Both the position numbers and the translations under genes were made by a program. A stretch of 6,245 nucleotides of DNA from contig QIAK01000374.1 of NCBI GenBank assembly GCA_003225515.1, positions 1 to 6,245 on the forward strand, given 5' to 3'. Of the stretch, positions 1 to 5,772 are shown in pieces. Under the pieces are notes generated by a model. That model did not search any database. It was not told the origin of the DNA and saw nothing but the letters and a program-made list of their open reading frames with translations. The first letter of the stretch is position 1. Each line of letters starts with the position of its first letter. This DNA comes from Acidobacteriota bacterium (lineage in GTDB: Bacteria > Acidobacteriota > Terriglobia > Terriglobales > Acidobacteriaceae).

Positions 1-192
1 AGGATCAAAATCCATCTCGTGCGTCCCATATCTGGTGTGGCCTGCAGCAACGGGTTTGTCGACCTCTCCGGGACGGATTATAGCGGAGACTTCGAAGGAG
101 ACATCACTCAGGACGGACCGCTTGTCTCATTTCGGACACCGCATGTCACTTTTCCTGCAAACACTGGTTCTTCGCGGCATATTGTCCGGTGA
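1..192 (+). CDS. Possible 3' tail of an upstream gene, cut by the window edge
   Basis: Frame 1 is open from the first base to a TGA at 190-192, which would give 63 C-terminal residues of a protein starting outside the window. The codons between about 37 and 120 prefer G or C in the third position (for example GTG GCC TGC AGC AAC GGG), which fits real coding sequence here, but the signal fades after about 120. I recognise no motif in the translation. The tail would end 28 bases before the DinB-like start codon. It could equally be non-coding leader sequence, because an open stretch this short is weak evidence in DNA of this composition. Confidence 0.25.
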   Translation, partial: RIKIHLVRPISGVACSNGFVDLSGTDYSGDFEGDITQDGPLVSFRTPHVTFPANTGSSRHIVR

Positions 193-207
193 GCAGGAAC
201 ATCGCCT

Positions 208-214
208 AGAGGAG
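208..214 (+). promoter_or_regulatory. Ribosome binding site deciding the DinB-like start
   Basis: AGAGGAG lies six bases before the ATG at 221. It selects this ATG over the in-frame GTG at 35, which has no comparable site and would bury the signal peptide behind 62 extra residues. Confidence 0.75.
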
Positions 215-220
215 TTCAAC

Positions 221-739
221 ATGGAGAAGATTCTGACTCAGTATGCAGTGTGCGCGCTTGCGGTCGCTCTGATGGTGCCGCTGGCGCAGGCGCAGCCGGC
301 AGGAATACAGGCCGCCTTCGGAAAAGATGCCGGAACGCTTTCCGACAAATTCACCGGACTCGCGCGCGTTATGTCGGGCAAGTACGACTGGAAGCCCGGC
401 CAGGGCGTTCGCTCCGTCGGCGATGTTTTCAACCTGATCGTCACGGAGAACCGCATGCTCGTCGGCGTGCTTTCGGGCACACCGAAAACGGGGGCAAAGC
501 CCGCCCCCATCACCGATCCGGAGAAATTGCAGGAAGCTCTGAAGGCTTCTTACGTCGAGCTGCAAAAAGCGATTACGGGACTTTCCGACAACGACCTGCA
601 GGCGCCGGTGAAACTCTTCGGAAGAGACATGACGAAGCAGGGCGCGCTGATGCTGATTCTCAATGATCAACACGAGCATCTGGGGCAGTCGATCGCGTAC
701 GCGCGCAGCAACGGCGTGGTTCCGCCCTGGTCCAAGTAA
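221..739 (+). CDS. Exported DinB-family (DinB/YfiT-like four-helix) protein
   Basis: This is a 172-residue protein. Residues 1-24 form a Sec signal peptide: a short charged start (MEK), a hydrophobic core, and an AQA motif at 22-24 with likely cleavage before Gln25. The mature part resembles DinB-superfamily four-helix proteins, which usually carry a three-histidine metal site and include thiol transferases and many uncharacterised stress-linked members. The visible DinB hallmarks are KYDWKPGQGVRS (54-65) in the first helix-loop region and HEHLGQSIAYARSNGVVPPW (151-170) in the last helix and tail, typical of acidobacterial and Bacteroidetes exported members. The helix-2 histidine position appears to be Leu72, and the first position of the usual HxxxH appears to be Asp149, leaving His153. 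Metal binding is therefore uncertain. The length is normal for the family. The next gene starts 93 bases downstream on the same strand. The substrate is unknown. Confidence 0.85.
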   Translation: MEKILTQYAVCALAVALMVPLAQAQPAGIQAAFGKDAGTLSDKFTGLARVMSGKYDWKPGQGVRSVGDVFNLIVTENRMLVGVLSGTPKTGAKPAPITDPEKLQEALKASYVELQKAITGLSDNDLQAPVKLFGRDMTKQGALMLILNDQHEHLGQSIAYARSNGVVPPWSK

Positions 740-742
740 GAG

Positions 743-784
743 TGCCGATCTCCTCCGTAAAGTGTTGCGTGCACGGAATCGGTA
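743..784 (+). terminator. Candidate two-tier hairpin after the DinB-like gene
   Basis: An outer stem TGCCGAT (743-749) pairs with ATCGGTA (778-784), including one G-T wobble. An inner stem TCCGT (754-758) pairs with ACGGA (773-777). The hairpin starts three bases after the stop codon. No T-run follows, so this is either a weak or factor-assisted terminator or a 3'-end stabilising structure rather than a classical intrinsic terminator. Confidence 0.4.
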
Positions 785-832
785 GTCCCCAGCGATCCAA
801 CCTCCAAGTCAAGATCTGAAAGAAATTGGCAT

Positions 833-1342
833 ATGAATAAAAAGAGAATGGGCACGGTATTCCTTGCAATCCTTATGTGTGGCTTGGTTTCTCAAGCGTC
901 AGCGCAGGACGCGGAACCCAAATTCAACTCCAACGGCGATGACATCGCGAAGATTCGCGGCCTGTTGGACGAGTTCCGTCAAGATATTATTCGCAAGGAC
1001 GGCTACGCCCTAACGAAGCTCGTGCTGAACCCTGATGTGCTCTTTCATCACACCAACACCCAGGAAGAGATTGATAGCGCCCGCAAATACAACGCCCACT
1101 TCGATGGGATTGGCCCGAGCCAGCTCGATGGATTTGCGAAACTCCTCGCTACGTCGAAGGACAAACTCGAAGAGAGATTTCGCAACATCGAGATTCGCCA
1201 GGACGGTCCTCTAGGGCTGGTGACATTTAATTACGATTTTGTCATCAACGACAAGGTTCACCATTCAGGCCTCGAAGTCTGGCAAGTGTGCAAAATTGAT
1301 GGGCAGTGGAAGATCTTGTCCGTTGCCTGGACGATTTATTGA
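833..1342 (+). CDS. Exported NTF2-like (SnoaL/DUF4440-type) protein
   Basis: This is a 169-residue protein. Residues 1-24 are a clear Sec signal peptide: basic MNKKR, a hydrophobic core, and an ASA motif at 22-24 with cleavage before Gln25. The mature part starts with a long helix (about 36-60, IAKIRGLLDEFRQDIIRKDG) and ends in beta strands with the NTF2-like close LEVWQVCKIDGQWKILSVAW (137-156). This cone-shaped alpha+beta fold serves enzymes and ligand-binding proteins alike. Histidines at 72, 73, 133 and 134 could line the pocket but do not define a known activity. The ATG at 833 keeps the basic start of the signal peptide. The ribosome binding site is only a weak GAAAG-like stretch near 818-822. 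The gene lies 93 bases after the exported DinB-like gene, and the two could be co-transcribed unless the intervening hairpin stops transcription. The ligand and role are unknown. Confidence 0.8.
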   Translation: MNKKRMGTVFLAILMCGLVSQASAQDAEPKFNSNGDDIAKIRGLLDEFRQDIIRKDGYALTKLVLNPDVLFHHTNTQEEIDSARKYNAHFDGIGPSQLDGFAKLLATSKDKLEERFRNIEIRQDGPLGLVTFNYDFVINDKVHHSGLEVWQVCKIDGQWKILSVAWTIY

Positions 1343-1368
1343 CAGTCACAGCTGACAGCCAACAGCTC
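1342..1368 (+). repeat. Short degenerate heptad array (ACAG repeats)
   Basis: ACAG recurs at 1342, 1348, 1355 and 1362, a spacing of 6, 7 and 7 bases, and overlaps the last base of the preceding stop codon. Units 2 to 4 read ACAGCTG, ACAGCCA and ACAGCTC. AGCTG at 1350-1354 can also pair with CAGCT at 1363-1367. The array is too short to be sure it is more than chance. Confidence 0.35.
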
Positions 1369-1462
1369 TCCAGAGAACAAGGCGAGCATCCGCCTGATGG
1401 TTGCGCCAGACCGCTGAAGAAAGTGAAGTGAAATCAGTGAACTCTGGGACAGACGGAAATGA

Positions 1463-1489
1463 CCCCAACTGATTGGTTCCAAGTCGGGG
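1463..1489 (+). other. Hairpin in the leader before the permease gene
   Basis: CCCC (1463-1466) pairs with GGGG (1486-1489) and ACT (1468-1470) with AGT (1482-1484), with one A-C mismatch between and an 11-base loop. It lies about 50 bases before the permease start. It could be a weak terminator for the NTF2-like gene (a modest CCTTTCTG follows) or a structure in the permease leader. The rest of the 1343-1522 gap shows nothing else I can support. Confidence 0.3.
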
Positions 1490-1522
1490 AATTCGCCTTT
1501 CTGTGATTCCGTGATATTGACC

Positions 1523-1530
1523 GAGAGGAG
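1523..1530 (+). promoter_or_regulatory. Ribosome binding site deciding the permease start
   Basis: GAGAGGAG lies seven bases before the ATG at 1538. An in-frame GTG at 1511 precedes this site and would translate across it, so 1538 is the better start. It also gives the usual ADOP beginning, with LLQDVRYGLRML near the N-terminus. Confidence 0.8.
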
Positions 1531-1537
1531 CGCCTTC

Positions 1538-4042
1538 ATGCCGACTTTACTTCAGGATGTTCGCTATGGTTTGCGCATGCTGGTCAGGAAGCCCACGTTC
1601 ACGATCGTGGCTGTCCTGACGTTGGCTCTGGGCGTGGGAGCCAACACAGCCATTTTCAGCATCGTGAACGCCGTGTTGCTCCGTTCTCTTCCGTTCCCCG
1701 AGCCCGACCGTCTAGTGAGGATCTACTTTAACAACCCAGGGGTAGGGTTACGGGGCGTCCGGTTTTCCGTACCTGAATTGGACGACCTTAGAACGCAGAC
1801 GGATGTGTTCGAAGATGTGAGTGTCATCGTCTTTGGCCCCACAAACTTGACCGGTGCCAAACAGCCCGAACATTTGGAAATGATGGAGGTCTCTCCCAAC
1901 TACTTTTCCATGCTCGGCGCCACACCCGAACTAGGACGCTTGTTTGGTCACCAGGACTTCGCGCTCGGTTTCGCGCCCGCGGTCGTGATCAGCGATGCCT
2001 TGTGGCGCCGATCTTATGGGGCTGATCCTGGCGTCCTCGGTCGGAGCCTTCGCCTCGATAACGATCTGTATACGATTGTAGGTGTACTTTCTCCCGGATT
2101 TCGCAACCCCGGATCGACCATTCCAGCCGTGGAGGTGTGGACTACCTGCGGATTCAGTGGCGATCCGTTCCCAGCGCCGGCGCGTGGCATGCGCATACTA
2201 CCAGGGGCGATCGCTCGTCTCAAGCCGGGCCTCACCCTAGCGCAAGCTCAAGCGCGGCTTGATGCCCTGACTGCTAATTTGCGTCGCGAATTCGCGAATG
2301 ATTACCCTCCGCAAGCCAAATGGATGGTTGAGATTGTGCCGTTGCAGCAATCGTTGGTGGGTAAGGTTCGACCGATGCTGTTCGTGTTGATGGCTGCCGT
2401 AGTCTTAATCGTTTTCATCGTGTCTCTAAACATTGGCGGCCTGCTCCTGGCGCGCGCCTCCGGACGGCAGCAAGAAATGGCAGTGCGCGCGGCGATGGGA
2501 GCGAGCGCGGGCAGAATGGTCCGGCAGATGCTCACCGAATCGCTGTTGCTGGCTTTCATCGGGGGAATCGCAGGGCTCACGACGGCGGTGATTGCGCTGA
2601 AAGCCGTCTTGCGATTTGTGCCTGGGAATCTTCCGCGGCTGGGCGAAGTAAACATTGATTGGCGGGTGCTGGGATTCACGCTACTGATTTCGCTCGCGAC
2701 CGGGCTACTGTTTGGGCTGGCTCCCGCGATTCATTCCTCGAAGGCGGGACTTGCGAGCACGATGCGCGAGGGCTCGCGCGGCTCGGGCTACAGCGCGAAG
2801 GCCGGGCGCATGCGCGACGCACTGGTGGTGTCGCAGCTGGCTTTTGCGGTAGTGCTGATGGTCGGCGCGGGACTCCTACTGGAAACGCTGCGCGATTTGT
2901 TGCGGCAGAATCCGGGCTTCAATCCATCGCAAGTGGTGACGGCGAATATCTATCTGCCGAACCCGAATAATCCGCAGCTCGATCCATATCACACGTTCGC
3001 GCAGCAGATTCCGTTTAATCGCGAACTGCTGCGGCGCGCGAACGCGATTCCCGGGGTGGAGTTGGCGGCGATTACGTCCAATTTACCGGCCGCCGACACA
3101 ATCAACAGCGATTCGGCGGCCTACGGCGCCACGAATCACAACTCGCTGGCCATCGAAGACCGGCCCACGGAATCCTCGGGAGATTTGAGCGCCGAAATTA
3201 TCCGCATCAGCCCGGATTATTTTAGGGTGATACAAACACCGCTGGTCGAGGGGCGCTTTTTCACCGAGGACGATGAAAATGGCAAGTTGCCCGTGGCGAT
3301 CATCGATGAGGCGACGGCAAGGCGCTACTGGTGGCCGGACCATGATCCGGTGGGCCGGCGGCTGCGTATCCGCTTGCGCTTCGGGCAGAATCCTGTGAAT
3401 CCATGGAGCACTGTGGTGGGCGTGGTGAAAAACATCAAGCACGACGGACTCGATGTCGATGGCGTGCCGCACATCTATGTTCCGCTGAATCAATTCGTCG
3501 GGCGGTCGTTGAGCTTGGCTCTGCGAACTTCGTTGCCCGCGAGCACGCTGGAGCCGCAGATTCGCGGCGCGATTCAGAGCGTGGATCCGGGGCTGCCGGT
3601 GTTCAACGTCACCTCGTTGGATGAGGTACTCGATGCATCGCTGGCATCGCGCAGGTTTTCGGCGAGTTTGGTAGCGGGATTTGCGGGTGGGGCGCTCTTG
3701 CTGGCCTCGATCGGAATTTACGGTTTGCTGGCCTATATGGTTGGCCAAAGATCACGCGAGATTGGTCTGCGGTTGGCGTTGGGTGCCCAGCGAGCGGATA
3801 TCTTGCGACTTGTCCTCGGAAAAGGTGTAGTCCTGGCTGGCCTCGGAATTGTGATCGGCGTGATATTTTCCGCTGCTACCGCTTCGATGATGGCAAGTTT
3901 GCTCTACGGCGTTCGCCCCCATGATCCGGCTGTGTTTCTGATCGTGCCTCTGCTTTTACTTGCAGTGGCCGCGCTGGCTAGCTATCTCCCGGCACGCCGG
4001 GCGACGAAAGTGAACCCGATGATTGCCTTTCGCGAGGCATGA
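1538..4042 (+). CDS. ADOP-type ABC transporter permease (MacB/FtsX family, duplicated, no partner ATPase)
   Basis: This is an 834-residue inner-membrane protein with two MacB-like halves. Half one has the opening LLQDVRYGLRML (4-14), a transmembrane helix at about 20-47, a periplasmic MacB_PCD-type domain (about 50-275) and an FtsX domain with helices near 277-305, 335-360 and 379-400. Half two has a helix at about 427-449, a second periplasmic domain (about 455-700), and a second FtsX domain with helices near 706-735, 763-790 and 798-820. The FtsX signature REIGLRLALGAQ (740-751) is intact; its first-half counterpart is QEMAVRAAMGAS (312-323). The C-terminus LPARRATKVNPMIAFRE is canonical. 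Length and eight-helix layout match the ADOP family, whose members are usually encoded without an adjacent ATPase, as here. Relatives couple ATP hydrolysis to periplasmic work such as efflux or lipoprotein handling, but the substrate of this one is unknown. Its stop codon abuts a relic of a second such gene. Confidence 0.93.
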   Translation: MPTLLQDVRYGLRMLVRKPTFTIVAVLTLALGVGANTAIFSIVNAVLLRSLPFPEPDRLVRIYFNNPGVGLRGVRFSVPELDDLRTQTDVFEDVSVIVFGPTNLTGAKQPEHLEMMEVSPNYFSMLGATPELGRLFGHQDFALGFAPAVVISDALWRRSYGADPGVLGRSLRLDNDLYTIVGVLSPGFRNPGSTIPAVEVWTTCGFSGDPFPAPARGMRILPGAIARLKPGLTLAQAQARLDALTANLRREFANDYPPQAKWMVEIVPLQQSLVGKVRPMLFVLMAAVVLIVFIVSLNIGGLLLARASGRQQEMAVRAAMGASAGRMVRQMLTESLLLAFIGGIAGLTTAVIALKAVLRFVPGNLPRLGEVNIDWRVLGFTLLISLATGLLFGLAPAIHSSKAGLASTMREGSRGSGYSAKAGRMRDALVVSQLAFAVVLMVGAGLLLETLRDLLRQNPGFNPSQVVTANIYLPNPNNPQLDPYHTFAQQIPFNRELLRRANAIPGVELAAITSNLPAADTINSDSAAYGATNHNSLAIEDRPTESSGDLSAEIIRISPDYFRVIQTPLVEGRFFTEDDENGKLPVAIIDEATARRYWWPDHDPVGRRLRIRLRFGQNPVNPWSTVVGVVKNIKHDGLDVDGVPHIYVPLNQFVGRSLSLALRTSLPASTLEPQIRGAIQSVDPGLPVFNVTSLDEVLDASLASRRFSASLVAGFAGGALLLASIGIYGLLAYMVGQRSREIGLRLALGAQRADILRLVLGKGVVLAGLGIVIGVIFSAATASMMASLLYGVRPHDPAVFLIVPLLLLAVAALASYLPARRATKVNPMIAFREA

Positions 4043-4189
4043 ATTCACCGGTTGGCCTACATGGTCGGTCAGCGGGCGCACGAGAGTCCGTATGGCGCCG
4101 GGAGCCATGCCCTCAACCATGGAAAAATGATGGTGAGCTGGGGCGCGAAGTCTGGCCGGCATCGGACGGCAATCCGGTTGTTTGCCTTC
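4041..4189 (+). pseudogene. Relic of a second ADOP-type permease (second FtsX domain)
   Basis: Read in the same frame as the intact permease, the sequence after its stop encodes LAYMVGQRAHE (4052-4084), matching LAYMVGQRSRE at 3730-3760. The similarity starts at GAATT (4041), matching GAATT at 3714. After 4084 it continues in another frame as VRMAPGA (about 4087-4107), equivalent to the LRLALGA segment of the intact gene. It then runs in the first frame as KMMVSWGAK (about 4121-4147), and in a third frame as LAGIG (about 4149-4163), equivalent to LAGLG near 3836-3850. A later piece, TAIRLFAF, ends at a TAA at 4190. At least three small indels break the frame. Over the eight residues LAYMVGQR, six codons differ from the intact gene and all six changes are silent, so the source was a diverged paralog rather than a recent copy. 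The relic is non-functional and fills the gap before the PhzF-like gene. Confidence 0.75.
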
Positions 4190-4205
4190 TAAATTCGCTC
4201 AGATG

Positions 4206-4211
4206 AAGGAG
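4206..4211 (+). promoter_or_regulatory. Ribosome binding site for the PhzF-like gene
   Basis: AAGGAG precedes the GTG start at 4222 by ten bases; a second purine-rich stretch, AGGAAG (4213-4218), lies closer. No ATG in frame gives a complete N-terminal PhzF strand, so the GTG start is preferred. Confidence 0.6.
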
Positions 4212-4221
4212 TAGGAAGCCA

Positions 4222-5133
4222 GTGTCTGTTCTTCGGTACATCCGTCTCGATGTTTTTTCGAATCAGCCATTCACCGGCATCCAGCTAGGTGTGTTCCCCG
4301 ATGGGGCGGGAATTGACGAGCGGCGGATGCAGCAGATCGCAAATGAAATGGCTCTCCCCGAAACCACATTCGTGTTTCCTCCCGAGGCTCCCGAGACTGA
4401 CGCGCGGGTTCGCATCTTCACTCCAACCCAAGAGCTACCGATGGCCGGGAGTCCGACGATTGGGACGGTTTTTGCGCTCGCGGGCGCGGGCAGACTGCGT
4501 ACGAGCGCCGATAAGACGGTTCTCGGACTCGGTATAGGACCAACAACTGTGGGACTCGAATGGGATCAGAACGCCTTGCGCTTTGCCTGGATGACGCAAC
4601 CGATTCCGACATTCGGGCCCATCGTCACCGACAGCGTTGCGGTTGCCGCGGCAATCGGCGTGCAACCGTGCGACCTTGCAGGCGGAAACTTGCCGGTGCA
4701 AGTAGCGTCGTCCGGAGTTCCATTTCTGTACGTTCCGCTACGTTCGCGCGCAGCGGTCGATGCGGCATCTATCGAGCGTGGGAGATTGTGCACGTTACTC
4801 CGCGGCTTGAATCTCGAAGAGCTCCCTGTGTTTGTATTCTCGTGCCAGCCGGCGGACGATGATGCTACGGTGTACAGTCGAATGTTCGGACCCTGCATCG
4901 GTATTCCGGAGGATCCGGCCACAGGCGCCGCTAGTGGGCCACTGGGCGCGTATCTCCTTCAGCACAACGCAGTGTCAGCCGACAATGCCTCGAGGCTCCT
5001 GAATCTTCAGGGCGTCCGCATGGGCCGCCCGGGTCGTATTTACATTTCGCTCTCGAGTCGTGCAGGAGTTCTCGAGGAAGTTCGGGTCGGTGGTGAGGCG
5101 GTGGTTGTCGGCGAAGGAACGGTCCTCGACTAG
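4222..5133 (+). CDS. PhzF-family isomerase/epimerase-like protein
   Basis: This is a 303-residue, probably cytosolic protein of normal family length. PhzF proteins share the two-domain diaminopimelate-epimerase fold; the namesake isomerises trans-2,3-dihydro-3-hydroxyanthranilate in phenazine synthesis, but most homologues have other or unknown substrates. Recognisable blocks are IRLDVFSNQPFTG (7-19), PETTFVFPPE (46-55) with the expected catalytic Glu47, RIFTPTQELPMAG (64-76), and IPEDPATGAASGPLGAYLL (228-246) with Asp231. The positions usually GHPT and DPATGS read GSPT (Ser77) and DPATGA (Ala236), and the early GNP/GNQ motif reads GIQ (19-21). No phenazine genes are nearby, so phenazine synthesis is not supported. 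The start is GTG with an AAGGAG site upstream. The gene follows a permease relic and converges with two minus-strand genes. The family call is firm; the reaction is unknown. Confidence 0.9.
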   Translation: MSVLRYIRLDVFSNQPFTGIQLGVFPDGAGIDERRMQQIANEMALPETTFVFPPEAPETDARVRIFTPTQELPMAGSPTIGTVFALAGAGRLRTSADKTVLGLGIGPTTVGLEWDQNALRFAWMTQPIPTFGPIVTDSVAVAAAIGVQPCDLAGGNLPVQVASSGVPFLYVPLRSRAAVDAASIERGRLCTLLRGLNLEELPVFVFSCQPADDDATVYSRMFGPCIGIPEDPATGAASGPLGAYLLQHNAVSADNASRLLNLQGVRMGRPGRIYISLSSRAGVLEEVRVGGEAVVVGEGTVLD

Positions 5134-5151
5134 CCGGCCGCCAACTAGTCG
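5127..5151 (+). terminator. Hairpin spanning the PhzF-like stop codon
   Basis: CGACTAG (5127-5133) pairs perfectly with CTAGTCG (5145-5151) around an 11-base loop that contains GGCCG. The left arm includes the TAG stop codon. No T-run follows at once; short T-runs occur near 5173 and 5195. It may be a weak terminator or a 3'-end structure. Confidence 0.35.
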
Positions 5152-5279
5152 CGATTATTGCACTCTCCCAGTTTGCGTTTTCTTCCCAAGCGTTTTTTCG
5201 AACCAGTGGTGGGCGTAGGGCTCGGCGTTGAACGCAGGTTCCATTGAACTACGCTGCTTTAGAGTCAGTTGGCGTTACC

Positions 5280-5303
5280 AGGCGCTAGCACAACCTTGCG
5301 CCT
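5280..5303 (+). terminator. Candidate terminator in the convergent gap
   Basis: AGGCGC (5280-5285) pairs with GCGCCT (5298-5303) around a 12-base loop, followed on the plus strand by a T-rich stretch (TTGTTTCGCCTTTTTC). This suits the end of plus-strand transcription from the PhzF-like gene. The rest of the 5134-5378 gap has T-rich patches but no gene I can support. Confidence 0.4.
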
Positions 5304-5378
5304 TTGTTTCGCCTTTTTCGGCATTTTGAGTCCAACAGGGATTTCTCGCCAGCAATTGCGTCTTTTTTCGTTGAACTG

Positions 5379-5654
5379 CTACAGTGCTTTTCTCTTTCGG
5401 CACGAGCGTATCTGCCATACCCCGAATATCAAGCAGAGGATCATCAACGGGATCTCCGCAAACAGGTCTAGTCTGATCGGCGCAGTAACCGTCTGCTCCC
5501 ATCGATCCATCCGAATCTCATACAAGAATAGTAGAAGCAGAACCGCCGCTGACACCGCCAGGTGTGTTCGCCGCACAGGAAAAAGGACGGCTGCCAGACC
5601 AAATAGGACACCACTCAACAGAGAAAGGACCACGATACATTGCTCTACATACAT
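5379..5654 (-). CDS. Small unrecognised membrane protein
   Basis: This is a 91-residue protein with three probable transmembrane helices at about 5-25, 31-46 and 63-82. A charged stretch between helices two and three reads EIRMDRWEQTVTAPIRLDL (46-64), and the tail is very basic (RSCRKRKAL). The helix-rich composition and the tidy charge distribution are unlike a chance frame, so I treat it as real. The reading frame is open further upstream to an ATG at 5861, but that extension is non-hydrophobic, rich in Arg and Pro, and overlaps the end of the next minus-strand gene, so the ATG at 5654 is preferred. The ribosome binding site is weak: GGAAAG sits about 12 bases before it. It lies 118 bases after the four-helix membrane protein gene on the same strand, and the two could share a transcript. 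I do not recognise the family and propose no function. Confidence 0.6.
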   Translation of the reverse strand: MYVEQCIVVLSLLSGVLFGLAAVLFPVRRTHLAVSAAVLLLLFLYEIRMDRWEQTVTAPIRLDLFAEIPLMILCLIFGVWQIRSCRKRKAL

Positions 5655-5772
5655 GTGAGTATTATGCTTTCCATTCGCCCTTTTTTGAGGAATTTTGAGT
5701 GAGAAGCGAATCGCCGCGCTTCCCTGAGGAGTCCCTGCATCTCGGTACACGCGCGGCGGTGGACCAGTTCCT

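Noticed and set aside
35..220. In-frame upstream extension of the DinB-like gene from a GTG at 35
   Set aside because: It lacks a ribosome binding site, would place 62 ordinary residues before a clear signal peptide, and the AGAGGAG at 208-214 fits the ATG at 221.
1447..1457. GGGACAGACGG motif resembling sequences seen near REP-type palindromes and Y1 transposases
   Set aside because: No complementary TGTCTGTCCC arm or transposase remnant lies nearby, so a mobile origin is unsupported.
3083..3748. A 221-codon open frame on the minus strand inside the permease gene
   Set aside because: It is antisense to conserved permease sequence, its translation is rich in Arg, Gln and His with no domain, and it is the usual shadow of GC-rich coding DNA.
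3956..4162. A 68-codon minus-strand open frame across the permease end and relic
   Set aside because: The plus-strand permease similarity explains the sequence; the minus-strand translation has no recognisable features.
5269..5658. A 129-codon plus-strand open frame in the convergent region
   Set aside because: It lies mostly antisense to the small membrane protein gene, and its Arg/Ser/Thr-rich translation shows no motif or ribosome binding site.
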